Shown: piece by piece, positions 26,367 through 34,480 of the stretch | Layout of the letters: the number at the start of each line of letters is the position of its first letter | How positions within the stretch are numbered: the stretch's first letter is position 1 | Assembly (NCBI RefSeq): GCF_024505145.1 | Contig: NZ_JANIAA010000015.1 | Coordinates: forward strand, 124,001-188,000 | From: Streptomyces rugosispiralis | Lineage (GTDB): Bacteria; Actinomycetota; Actinomycetes; Streptomycetales; Streptomycetaceae | Reading direction: 5' to 3' | Length of the DNA: 64,000 nt | The notes under the pieces: generated by a model | Database searches by the model: none | Told to the model about the DNA's origin: nothing | What the model saw: the letters and a program-made list of their open reading frames with translations, nothing else | Translations under genes and position numbers: made by a program

Positions 26367-27748
26367 TCGGCGCGGACCCGGCCGCCGCCGCGGCCCACCC
26401 GGGCCGTGCCCGCGCGGGCGAGCCGTTCGACCCGTCGGCCGCCGCGGCACGCGCCACCGAGGCGATCCTGCACGACACGCTGCACGGAGCGGACCGCGGC
26501 GTCGTCGTGGACTCCCCGCCCGGTGCCGGCAAGTCGACGCTGGTGGTGCGGGCCGCACGGGAACTGGCCGCCGCCGGGCGGCCGCTGATGGTGGTCGCGC
26601 AGACCAACGCCCAGGTGGACGATCTGGTGGACCGGCTGGCCACGGCGGACCCCGAGCTTCCGGTGGGGCGGCTGCACAGCAGCGATCCGCATCCTTACGA
26701 CCCGGTGCTCGACGGTCATGAGTCGGTGCGCGCCTCCGCGAAGATCGCCGACCTCGCCGGGCTCGACATCGTGGTCTCCACGGCCGCGAAGTGGGCGCAC
26801 ATCAAGAACGTCGAGCCGTGGCGGCACGCGATCGTGGACGAGGCGTACCAGATGCGCTCCGACGCGCTGCTGGCGGTCGCCGGGCTGTTCGAGCGGGCGC
26901 TGTTCGTGGGCGACCCCGGGCAGCTGGACCCGTTCAGCGTGGTGGGCGCCGACCAGTGGGCGGGGCTGTCGTACGACCCGTCGGCGAGCGCGGTCACCAC
27001 CCTGCTCGCCCACAATCCGCGGCTTCCGCAACACCGGCTGCCGGTGTCCTGGCGGCTCCCGGCCTCGGCCGCGCCGCTCGTCTCGCACGCGTTCTACCCG
27101 TACACGCCCTTCCGTAGCGGCACCGGCCACGGCGAGCGGCGGCTGAGCTTCGGGGTGGCCTCCGACGGCTCGGGCCCCGACCGGGTGCTGGACGAGGCCG
27201 CCGCGTCCGGCTGGGGGCTGCTGGAGCTGCCCGCCCGGCGCACCCCGCGCACCGACCCGGAGGCGGTGGCGGCCGTGGCCCAGGTGGTGCGGCGGCTGCT
27301 GGACCGGGGCGCGGTGGCGGTCAGCGAGCGGTCCGACGAACCGCAGCCGGTCGCGGCGGACCGGATCGCGGTGGGCACGGCGCACCGGGACCAGGCGGCG
27401 GCGGTCCGGGCGGCGCTGGCGGGCCTCGGGGTCTCCGGCGTCACCGTCGACACCGCCAATCGCCTCCAAGGGCGTGAGTTCGACGTCACGGTCGTGCTCC
27501 ACCCGCTGTCGGGGCGGCCGGACGCCACGGCCTTCCACCTGGAGACGGGGCGGCTGTGCGTGCTGGCGTCGCGGCACCGGCAGGCGTGTGTGGTGGTGTG
27601 CCGGGCGGGAGTGGCCGAACTGCTGGACGAGCACCCGTCCACGGAGCCGGTGCAGCTGGGCGTCACGGTGAAGTTCCCGGACGGCTGGGAGGCCAACCAC
27701 GCGGTGCTGGCACACCTGTCCGAGCACCGGGTTTCATGGCGACCGTAA
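26363..27748 (+). CDS. Superfamily 1 DNA/RNA helicase (UvrD/Upf1-like)
   Basis: A 461-aa ATPase. Motif I is DSPPGAGKST (K57), motif Ia VVAQTNAQVDDL, motif II IVDEAYQM (D159, E160), motif III FVGDPGQLDPF, motif IV region PVSWRLPASA, motif V VTVDTANRLQGREFD and motif VI VLASRHRQACVVV. No nuclease domain is fused to it; the nuclease is two genes upstream. The GTG start is backed by AGGAGG 8 nt upstream and overlaps the previous stop. The TAA stop lies inside the first unit of a 31-bp tandem repeat. The likely role is DNA end processing, repair or defence. Confidence 0.85.
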   Translation: MIGADPAAAAAHPGRARAGEPFDPSAAAARATEAILHDTLHGADRGVVVDSPPGAGKSTLVVRAARELAAAGRPLMVVAQTNAQVDDLVDRLATADPELPVGRLHSSDPHPYDPVLDGHESVRASAKIADLAGLDIVVSTAAKWAHIKNVEPWRHAIVDEAYQMRSDALLAVAGLFERALFVGDPGQLDPFSVVGADQWAGLSYDPSASAVTTLLAHNPRLPQHRLPVSWRLPASAAPLVSHAFYPYTPFRSGTGHGERRLSFGVASDGSGPDRVLDEAAASGWGLLELPARRTPRTDPEAVAAVAQVVRRLLDRGAVAVSERSDEPQPVAADRIAVGTAHRDQAAAVRAALAGLGVSGVTVDTANRLQGREFDVTVVLHPLSGRPDATAFHLETGRLCVLASRHRQACVVVCRAGVAELLDEHPSTEPVQLGVTVKFPDGWEANHAVLAHLSEHRVSWRP

Positions 27749-27812
27749 GGACGTGAGGGCGCGTTCCCGGTGACCGTAAGGGCGCGAGGGCGCGTTCCCG
27801 GTGACCGTAAGG
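27741..27812. repeat. 31-bp tandem repeat (2 full copies plus part)
   Basis: Units begin GACCGTAAGG at 27741, 27772 and 27803 and end GGCGCGTTCCCGGT. The helicase stop codon (27746-27748) lies in the first unit. The rest of this 299-bp gap shows only the ribosome site of the next gene (AGGAGGAG near 28032). Confidence 0.8.
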
Positions 27813-28047
27813 TGCGTCTCCGAGGGTCGTAACCGCGCCTCCCCGGCGACCGGTGGGGGCGGCGCGTCCCGGTGGCCGTACGGTGCGTCACCGGGGTGAG
27901 CGGCACGGCCATGGTTCAGGGGGCGGTGGGGTGGGGAGAGACCCCAGGTCGGCGGCGTACGGCGGGGGTGCCCTTGCCCTACGCGCGACAATGGAGACGA
28001 CAAGACCCGCGAACCGTACGTGTCTCACGACCAGGAGGAGAGATCAC

Positions 28048-28413
28048 ATGCCCGAGCCGGATTCGGCTCACGGCCGGCACGGCTCCGCGCCCCGGCGGCT
28101 GAAACCCGCGCCCCTGCTCTTCGAACCGGCCGCCGCCGCGTCCGACGAGGCGCACTTCTTCGACCTGGAATCGATCGAAGACCCGCGTGAGCTGCTGTCC
28201 CGCTCGACGGAGCTGGTGCTGGCGTTCCGCGCGGCGACGGACCGGGCCATGGAGTTCCAGGCGATGGCGGCCGCGCAGCTCGCCGACCCGAGGCGGTTCG
28301 ATCGGCTGACCCCCGCCGTGATCGCCGAACGCGCGGAGTGGACCGAGGACTACGCCAAGAAGATGGTCGAGTTCGGTCGTGAGCTGATGCGGGGCGGCGA
28401 GGTGCTGGACTGA
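28048..28413 (+). CDS. Small unknown protein
   Basis: A 121-aa soluble protein. I cannot name the family. A basic Pro-rich N-terminus precedes an acidic helical core (HFFDLESIEDPRELLSRSTEL and FRAATDRAMEFQAMAAAQLA) ending GRELMRGGEVLD. AGGAGGAG 8 nt before the ATG decides the start; longer in-frame sequence upstream looks non-coding. It may be a small DNA-binding or regulatory partner, but nothing visible proves this. Confidence 0.7.
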   Translation: MPEPDSAHGRHGSAPRRLKPAPLLFEPAAAASDEAHFFDLESIEDPRELLSRSTELVLAFRAATDRAMEFQAMAAAQLADPRRFDRLTPAVIAERAEWTEDYAKKMVEFGRELMRGGEVLD

Positions 28414-28526
28414 CGGCAGGCGTGAGCCCGGGGCATATGCGGGGGAAGGTACCCGATACCGCCATCCGATGTCCCGGTTTCGTCTCATCTCTCTACACCG
28501 TCGGCGCTGACGGTAAAGGTGGAAAC

Positions 28527-29252
28527 ATGAGCAGATCGCCGCAGGACTCACTTCACACCGCCGCCTTCGTCACCCCGGCTGGCGCGGACTGGCTCGCCTC
28601 GGCCAGCGCCTCCCCGCGCGGTGTGCAGGCCCTGTGGGCCGCTTCCCCGACCGCTCCGGTGACGCTGCCGTGCGGCACCGCGTTCGACGTGATCAGCATG
28701 GACGCGCTCTTCGGCCGCCGGGTGGTGGGCCGGTTATGGACCGACGGCCCCGGCACCGGACCGGTCGCGGCCCAGGGCGGCCGGGTCCTGCTCTTCGCCA
28801 CCCCGGGGACCGCCCAGCGGCTGCCTGCGCTGCTCGGCTGGGAGGAGTGGGGCGCGGCCGCTCCCCCGCTGCTCTGTTATGGCCGGGGCGACGCGGTGAC
28901 CGTACCGCCGCTGTTTCCGCCGGACCCCGGTCCACAGGAGGCCCCGCCCCTGGGGCCCGATGCCCAAGGTGCCCAAGGTGCCCAAGAGGCCCAAGAGGCC
29001 GACGCCAGGAAGGCCGACGCCCGGGAGTCCCGGGCCGCGGAGTCCCGTGCCACGGAGTCCGGAATCCGGGAGTCCGCCCCGACGCCGTCCCCGACGCCGT
29101 CGCCGCGCTGGCTGGTCGCGCCCGATGTCCGCGGCCCCTGGCTGCCCGGCCCCGAGGTGCTGCTGTGGGCGTGTGTGAGGGCGGCCCGCGCCACCTGCGG
29201 TGATCTTGTCAGCACGGCTGTGACCAGCGCACCCGCCGCCCATCCGGGCTGA
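28527..29252 (+). CDS. Unknown protein with a primase/polymerase-N-like region
   Basis: A 241-aa protein. The block from about 15 to 130 (LPCGTAFDVISMDALFGRRVV, LLFATPGTAQRLPALLGWEEWG and LCYGRGDAVTVPP) resembles Streptomyces proteins annotated as N-terminal bifunctional DNA primase/polymerase domains. This is from memory only and the catalytic acidic residues are not evident. A repetitive Ala/Gln/Glu/Arg segment follows, then WLVAPDVRGPWLPGPEVLLWA. Codon 70 is a rare TTA (28734-28736), so translation may depend on bldA. Confidence 0.65.
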   Translation: MSRSPQDSLHTAAFVTPAGADWLASASASPRGVQALWAASPTAPVTLPCGTAFDVISMDALFGRRVVGRLWTDGPGTGPVAAQGGRVLLFATPGTAQRLPALLGWEEWGAAAPPLLCYGRGDAVTVPPLFPPDPGPQEAPPLGPDAQGAQGAQEAQEADARKADARESRAAESRATESGIRESAPTPSPTPSPRWLVAPDVRGPWLPGPEVLLWACVRAARATCGDLVSTAVTSAPAAHPG

Positions 29253-29308
29253 AACTTATCGATTTTCGCTCCGTGGCGTCCGGGTGCTAAGGTCTCCTAC
29301 GTCAGCAG

Positions 29309-29382
29309 GCGCCGCTAGCTCAGTTGGTTAGAGCAGCTGACTCTTAATCAGCGGGTCCGGGGTTCGAGTCCCTGGCGGCGCA
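29309..29382 (+). tRNA. tRNA-Lys (anticodon CTT), copy 1
   Basis: 74 nt. Acceptor GCGCCGC pairs with GCGGCGC, discriminator A. D-arm GCTCAGTTGGTTAGAGC, anticodon arm with loop CTCTTAA (CTT), T-arm with GGTTCGAGTCC. The 3' CCA is not encoded. An identical copy lies at 61710. Confidence 0.97.
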
Positions 29383-29390
29383 CAGACAGC

Positions 29391-29422
29391 GAAAGGCCCC
29401 TCACCTCGGTGAGGGGCCTTTC
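29391..29422. terminator. 15-bp hairpin terminator after tRNA-Lys copy 1
   Basis: GAAAGGCCCCTCACC (29391-29405) pairs perfectly with 29408-29422, 8 nt after the tRNA. It can also end the convergent glycosyltransferase transcript. Confidence 0.88.
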
Positions 29423-29461
29423 GCGTGGCCCGGCGGCACCGGCCGCGCGGGGCCGGCGCGC

Positions 29462-30766
29462 TCACACCGCCGGGCCCGCGAGCCGGGTGACCGCCCGCAC
29501 CGCCTTGTCCGGGCCGGGCATCGCGAGCGTCTCCCGGCGCAGGGCGTGCGCCGCCGCCGCGTACGAGGGCTGCTCCAGCAACGCGAACAGATCCAGGGCC
29601 AGCCGGGCGCCCGCCGCCCGCGCCCCGGGCCGGGTGGCGTCGAGGGCGTCGGCGGGCAGATACATCCCGGCGCCCGCCCGGGCCAGCCGCGCCCCGTTCA
29701 GCTGATGCTCCAGGCGGGGCGCGACGACCAACTGCGGCACCCCGGCCATGGCGGCGGCCAGCACCGCCGCGCCCCCGCCCTGGTGGAGCAGCGCCCGGCA
29801 GCCCGGCAGCACCCGGTGCAGCGGTCCGGCGGGCGGCCGCCCCTCGGCGGCGCTACCGACCCGGACGACCTCCACGCCCCGCGTCTCGGCGGCCCACAGC
29901 GCGGCCCGTACGGCTTCCGGCGGGCCACCGGCGTCATCCCACGCCGCGCACACCCGCACCGGTCCGGAGCGCCTGGGACCGCCGCCCGGCCCGCGCCGCC
30001 CGTTCGACGCGGCGGCGTGGCGTCCGGGGTGCCCGGAGGGCCCGGGGTGCCCCAGGTGCTCGGAGCGCCCGGGGTGCGCCCCGGCGCGGCGTACCTCGTA
30101 CGGCGACGGCGTCTCGTCCGGCGACGTCCCGTCGTGCGGCACGAAGCGCACCGGCAGCCGCCGCGCCCGCGAGGGCAGCGCGAGGCTCGGCGGGCAGGGG
30201 TCGAGCCACAGATCGGGCTCGCGCGCCGGATCGGCGCCGTAACGCCGCATCAGCCGGGCGTAGCCGGGCAGCGGCGGGCCTTCGAGCCGCTGCCGGTCCA
30301 GCCGCAGGACGGCCGCGCTCCCCCAGAGCTGGCCGACCGCGGGCACGCCCAGCGCCCCCGCGGCCACCGTGCCCGCGTACGCGCCCGCGTCGTGCACCAC
30401 CAGCTCCGGCTGCCAGCAGCGGGCGAAGGCGACCAGGCCCTTGGCCATCGCTTCGGCGATCCGCACCTGCCGGTCGCCGCACGCGCGCAGCACGCCGTGC
30501 TGCTCCGGGGTGAGCGCGGCGGGCCGCACCGGCCAGTCCGTGGGCCAGATCCCGCGCGGGCGGCGCGGCGCGTCCGGCGCCCTGACCACCGCCATGGGCA
30601 GGGCGCCGATCTGCACCGGCACCAGGCCGGCGCGGGCGACGGCCGCCGCGCACTCGGACGGCACCGCGACCCGCACCTGGTGCCCGGCCTCGAGCAGGGC
30701 GCGGGCCAGCGGCACCATGGGGACGAGATGGGCGCCCGAGGCCCAGGTCGTGAACAGGACGCGCAT
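29462..30766 (-). CDS. GT1-family natural-product glycosyltransferase
   Basis: A 434-aa UGT-type glycosyltransferase. The N-terminal acceptor domain starts MRVLFTTWASGAHLVPMVPLARALLEAGH. The C-terminal sugar-nucleotide site has LPGCRALLHQGGGAAVLAAAMAGVPQLVV and RLEHQLNGARLARAG, matching the family motif with His, Gln and Asn. A disordered Gly/Pro/His insertion (about 235-275) separates the domains. GGGAGG supports the ATG at 30766. It faces the RiPP genes and is the first clue to a glycosylated product, but no sugar-biosynthesis genes are present, so a common nucleotide sugar would be used. Confidence 0.85.
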   Translation of the reverse strand: MRVLFTTWASGAHLVPMVPLARALLEAGHQVRVAVPSECAAAVARAGLVPVQIGALPMAVVRAPDAPRRPRGIWPTDWPVRPAALTPEQHGVLRACGDRQVRIAEAMAKGLVAFARCWQPELVVHDAGAYAGTVAAGALGVPAVGQLWGSAAVLRLDRQRLEGPPLPGYARLMRRYGADPAREPDLWLDPCPPSLALPSRARRLPVRFVPHDGTSPDETPSPYEVRRAGAHPGRSEHLGHPGPSGHPGRHAAASNGRRGPGGGPRRSGPVRVCAAWDDAGGPPEAVRAALWAAETRGVEVVRVGSAAEGRPPAGPLHRVLPGCRALLHQGGGAAVLAAAMAGVPQLVVAPRLEHQLNGARLARAGAGMYLPADALDATRPGARAAGARLALDLFALLEQPSYAAAAHALRRETLAMPGPDKAVRAVTRLAGPAV

Positions 30767-30871
30767 GGTCACCTCCCGCAGAGGTCGAGCCGGCCGGACC
30801 GACCCGTCCGGCCGATGGACATGACACCGAATGGACATGACACCGAGCCGACCTTCGCGCCCTCGGCGGGC

Positions 30872-31735
30872 TCAGCGGCGCCCCTCGAGCGTCAGCGTCT
30901 CGCCGGTGATCGCGCCGTTGGCCGCCGAACACAGGAAGACGAGCGCGCGGGCGATGTCCTCGGGGGTGGTCATGGGGCCCTTGGGGGTCATGGGGCTCTT
31001 GGGGGTCATGGGGTCCTCCAGGGCGGTGAGACCCTCGGGGACGGTGAGACCCTCGGGGACGGTGGGCGGCCGACCGAGCGGAGTCGGCGGCCGGTCAGGC
31101 GGAGTCGGCGGCCGGTCGGGCGAGGTCGGCGGCCGGTCGAGCGGAGTGGGCCCGGGGCACACGGCGTTGATCAGCACTCCATCCCCGCCCACCTCGCCCA
31201 CCAGCCCGCGGACCAGACCCCGCAGCCCGGCCCGCGCCACCTCGTGGAACTCCCCACCCGGGTCGCCTTCCGGCGCCTGCGGCGGGGCCACCAGCGCGAT
31301 CCGGCCCCAGCCGCGCTTCCGCATCCCGGCCACGGCCCACTGGACGGTGCGGATCGCGGGCGCGAAGGCGTCGGCGACGAGCGGCCGCCAGTGCTCCTCC
31401 GGGACGTCCTCGAACCGGGCGTGCGGCTCGCGCCGCGCGCCCTGTCGCCGGGCGGCCGCCACCAGTACGTCCAGCCCGCCCCAGTGCTCCTCCACGGCGG
31501 CCACGACCCAGCGCGGCGACGCGGCGTCGTCCAGGGCGTACGGCACGGCGAAGGCTCTGGCCCGGTCCGGTCCGGACAGCTCCACGGCCAGCGCCTCGGC
31601 GGCCTCGCGGCGGTGCCGGAAGGCGAGCGCGACCCGGGCGCCCTGCTCCGCGAAGGCGCGGGCTGCGGCGCTGCCGATGGCGCCGGTGGCCCCGGTGACC
31701 AGGACCGTGCGCCCCTCCAGGCCGAGGTCCAACAT
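30872..31735 (-). CDS. SDR-family protein with degenerate catalytic site
   Basis: A 287-aa short-chain dehydrogenase fold, closest in style to FabI/FabG-like enzymes. The cofactor loop VTGATGAIGSAAAR is intact. At the catalytic position where YxxxK is expected the sequence is HEVARAGLRG (Tyr and Lys both changed), and the usual catalytic Ser strand reads ALVAPPQAP. Between INAVCPGPTPL and TPEDIARALVFLCS lie about 60 residues of Pro-rich repeats from three nested DNA repeat arrays. GAGGAG supports the start at 31735. It may be a non-catalytic or altered-chemistry family member. Confidence 0.8.
   Translation of the reverse strand: MLDLGLEGRTVLVTGATGAIGSAAARAFAEQGARVALAFRHRREAAEALAVELSGPDRARAFAVPYALDDAASPRWVVAAVEEHWGGLDVLVAAARRQGARREPHARFEDVPEEHWRPLVADAFAPAIRTVQWAVAGMRKRGWGRIALVAPPQAPEGDPGGEFHEVARAGLRGLVRGLVGEVGGDGVLINAVCPGPTPLDRPPTSPDRPPTPPDRPPTPLGRPPTVPEGLTVPEGLTALEDPMTPKSPMTPKGPMTTPEDIARALVFLCSAANGAITGETLTLEGRR
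31062..31145 (-). repeat. Four 21-bp in-frame repeats in the SDR gene
   Basis: Units such as GTCGGCGGCCGGTCAGGCGGA start at 31062, 31083, 31104 and 31125, encoding PDRPPTP-like heptapeptides. Adjacent 18-bp arrays (around 31030-31061 and 30972-31020) encode PEGLTV and PMTPKS-type units. Confidence 0.8.
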
Positions 31736-31838
31736 GGGCGCTCCTCGCGGTCGTTCCCACTGAGAAGGCCATGGTCGCCGCCGTGACTCGAGCCCGCCTC
31801 GACCCGCGCCCGACCCCGTCCGGGGTCTCACTCGGCGG

Positions 31839-32789
31839 CTATCCGGCGTTTCGCTGGAAGGCGGAGCGATAGCTGTGCGGGCTGGTGCCGACGACGCGCT
31901 TGAAGCGGTCCCGGAAGGAGGTGGGCGAGCCGAACCCCACCTGGGAGGCGATGCGTTCGACGGGGTGGGTGGTGGCCTCCAGCAGATACTGCGCCTGGCG
32001 GATCCGGGCGCGGTGCAGCCACTGCAGCGGGGTGGTCCCGGTGTGCTCCCGGAAGCGGCGGTTCAGGGTGCGGGTGCTCATGCCGACGTGGGCGGCGATC
32101 TCGTTGAGGGTGAGGTCCCGTCCTGCGTTGTCCTCCATCCACCGCAGCAAGGGTTCGAACAGCGATCCGCGCGGCACGGGCGGCTGGTCGTGGACGATGA
32201 ACTGGGCCTGTCCGCCCTCCCGCTCCAGGGGCATCACCGACAGCCGGGCGGCGTCGGCGGCCACGGCGGAGCCATGGTCGCGCCGGATGAGGTGCAGACA
32301 CAGATCGAGGCCGGCCGCGGCGCCCGCCGAGGTGAGGAACTGGCCGTTGTCCACATAGAGCACATCCGGGTCGACCTGGATCTTCGGATGGAGCTCGGCG
32401 AGCAGCGCGCCGCCGATCCAGTGCGTGGTGGCGCGGAGTCCGTCGAGCAGCCCGGTGGCGGCGAGGATGAAGGCGCCGGAGCAGATCGAGGCGATACGGG
32501 TGCCCCGCCCGGCCGCGTCCCGCAGCGCCTCGAGCACCTCGTCGGGGACCGGGAGCAGGGCGTCGCCGCGGCCGGGCACGACGATGGTGTCGGCCTCGGC
32601 GAGCGCCTCGAGCCCGTACGGGGCCTGGAGGGCGAACACCCCGGCGTCGACGGTGGGGGCGGGGGCACAGACCCGGACCCGGTAGGGCTCCCGGCCATCA
32701 GGCAGCCGGGTGCGGGTGAACACCTCGATCGGGGTGGCCAGATCAAAGGCGATGACCTGGTCAAGCGCCAGAATCACGACAGTGTGCAT
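31839..32789 (-). CDS. GlxA-type AraC-family transcriptional regulator
   Basis: A 316-aa regulator. It has an N-terminal DJ-1/PfpI domain (about 1-170; VVILALDQVIAFDLATPIEVF, with nucleophile-elbow Cys in ASICSGAFILA) and a C-terminal pair of helix-turn-helices (about 215-316; LNEIAAHVGMSTRTLNRRFREH and ERIASQVGFGSPTSFRDRFK). The family often controls oxidative or catabolic genes. Here it sits among RiPP cluster genes, divergent from nothing and 93 bp beyond the FAD monooxygenase end, so its target is unclear. Confidence 0.88.
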   Translation of the reverse strand: MHTVVILALDQVIAFDLATPIEVFTRTRLPDGREPYRVRVCAPAPTVDAGVFALQAPYGLEALAEADTIVVPGRGDALLPVPDEVLEALRDAAGRGTRIASICSGAFILAATGLLDGLRATTHWIGGALLAELHPKIQVDPDVLYVDNGQFLTSAGAAAGLDLCLHLIRRDHGSAVAADAARLSVMPLEREGGQAQFIVHDQPPVPRGSLFEPLLRWMEDNAGRDLTLNEIAAHVGMSTRTLNRRFREHTGTTPLQWLHRARIRQAQYLLEATTHPVERIASQVGFGSPTSFRDRFKRVVGTSPHSYRSAFQRNAG

Positions 32790-32882
32790 GGCCTCAACCT
32801 AGGCCGTACGGGGCATGGCACCAATGCCGGGGTGGCGAGAAGTCGGTGCGGGGCTGGTTTCCGGCCATCGCGCCCGGAGGTG

Positions 32883-34118
32883 TCATGTACGGCCGCACAC
32901 TCCGGCGTCGGCGATACGGATCGAGGGGTTGCCGTAGGCCATGCGCTGGAGGATCTTGCGATAGAGCGGCGTACGACGCAGCGCCCGCGCGAGACGGGGG
33001 CGCACCCGGGTGGTGAACGTGCCCTGCGAGAGGATCGCCCGGCTCTGCAACGTCTGCATCCGCATCACCGCCGCGATATCGGGTCCGCGCCGCCGCTCGA
33101 ACTCCGCCAGCCGCTCGGCGCTGGTGTCGCCCTCGGCCAGGGCACGGGTCAGCAGGGGGTGCAGCACCACCGCGTCCTGCACCGCGAGGTTGATGCCCTG
33201 GGCGCCGGTCGGGCTGTGGGTGTGGGCGGCGTCGCCGATCAGCACCAGCCCGTCGGCCACCCAGCGCTCGGCGCGGGCGGAGAAGACATCGAGCACACCG
33301 AGGTCGGCGGGGGTGCGGATCTGATCGCGGATCAGCGTGGCGTACCGCGGCACGGCGCGCACCAGCCGCTCCTTGACGTGGTCGAGGCCGAGGGCGGCGA
33401 TATGGCCGTAACGCCGGTGCGGCAGAGTCCAGCCGATCTGGATCCGGTTCGGCCAGGAGCCGTAGACCAGCACCGGGCCGCCACCGGTGCGGTACACCCG
33501 CACATCGCGGACCGGCGGCTCTTCCGGTGGCGTGATGAGGGTGCACCACAGCACATCCTGGGCGAACGCGTCGGCGCGGCCCGCCCCGATGCCCGCCAGC
33601 CGCCGGATCCGTGAGAACCGGCCGTCCGCGCCGACCACCACCGGGGCCCGCACGGCACAGCGGCCCGGCGGACCTTCGGCGATGACCCCGGCGATCCGCC
33701 CCTCCCGCCGCAGCAGCGCCCCGGCCCGGCGACCGGGCAGATAGCGGAAGCCGGGCGAGCGGCGGCAGCGGGCGAGAAGCTCGTCCAGCAGATGGGGGCG
33801 CGGCACGCTCAGCAGGTGGTCGTACGGGGCCGGAAGCAGCCGGTAGTCGGCCTCCAGCAGCACCCGCTCGCCCTCCATCACCAGGAACCGGTGGTGCTCA
33901 TGGGCGCCGCGGGCGCGTGCGCCGGCGAGCACATCGAGCGCGTCCAACAGCTCCATCGCGCCGGGCTGGAGTATTTCGCCGCGGACCACGCGCTGATGCG
34001 CGCGGGCGCACTCCACCACGGTCACCCGAGCCCCCGACCGCAGCATCAGCAGCGCCAGCACCAGACCGGCAGGGCCGCCCCCGACCACGCACACATCGGT
34101 GTCGATCTCGCGCATCAT
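32883..34118 (-). CDS. Class A FAD-dependent monooxygenase
   Basis: A 411-aa PHBH-type flavoprotein. Seen: the FAD loop VVGGGPAGLVLALLM, the DG motif VGADGRFSRIR, and the second FAD motif LIGDAAHTHSPTGAQGINLAVQD. The C-terminus is short and basic. Such enzymes hydroxylate or epoxidise aromatic or polyketide substrates. In this cluster it could oxidise the RiPP (for example azoline oxidation or side-chain hydroxylation), which is inference. Two ATGs are in tandem (34118 and 34115); AGGAGG is 4 or 7 nt away, so the second may be used. Confidence 0.88.
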   Translation of the reverse strand: MMREIDTDVCVVGGGPAGLVLALLMLRSGARVTVVECARAHQRVVRGEILQPGAMELLDALDVLAGARARGAHEHHRFLVMEGERVLLEADYRLLPAPYDHLLSVPRPHLLDELLARCRRSPGFRYLPGRRAGALLRREGRIAGVIAEGPPGRCAVRAPVVVGADGRFSRIRRLAGIGAGRADAFAQDVLWCTLITPPEEPPVRDVRVYRTGGGPVLVYGSWPNRIQIGWTLPHRRYGHIAALGLDHVKERLVRAVPRYATLIRDQIRTPADLGVLDVFSARAERWVADGLVLIGDAAHTHSPTGAQGINLAVQDAVVLHPLLTRALAEGDTSAERLAEFERRRGPDIAAVMRMQTLQSRAILSQGTFTTRVRPRLARALRRTPLYRKILQRMAYGNPSIRIADAGVCGRT

Positions 34119-34203
34119 CGCGCCTCCTGCTGGTCGGGCTCAGGGTCCAGGGCTTCAGGCCATGGGCATCGGGCATCGGGCGCCTGTGACAGCCCTGGAC
34201 GCG

Positions 34204-34251
34204 CTACGGCTCCGCTTGCCCGCGCGGGGGGATCGGGCAGCGGAGCCGTAG
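34204..34251. terminator. Hairpin in the gap between SARP and monooxygenase genes
   Basis: CTACGGCTCCGC (34204-34215) pairs perfectly with 34240-34251, and inner bases extend the stem with one bulge. It lies in the 362-bp gap downstream of the SARP gene. The remainder of the gap (34260-34480) is G-rich imperfect repeats (GGGCTGGGGG-like) with no visible gene. Confidence 0.65.
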
Positions 34252-34480
34252 CAGGCCCGGCTGAAGGGCGGCGCCGGGCGTTCTTGGGGGGATGGTTCGC
34301 CGGACGGGGACGGCTGGTACGGGGCCTAGGGGACTCCGGACGAGGACGGGGCGGTATCGGGGATGTCTGGGATCTCAGGGCTGTCGGGGCTGTGCTCTGC
34401 GGGGCTGTCGGCGGTGGGCTGGGGGTCGAGGCTGCGGGCTGGGGGCTGGGGCCGTTGGCCGGGAGGCCGTTGGCCGGGGG

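Noticed and set aside
29309..29382. Integrase attachment site at tRNA-Lys
   Set aside because: No integrase, excisionase or partial tRNA 3' repeat was found; the second copy is a complete tRNA gene.
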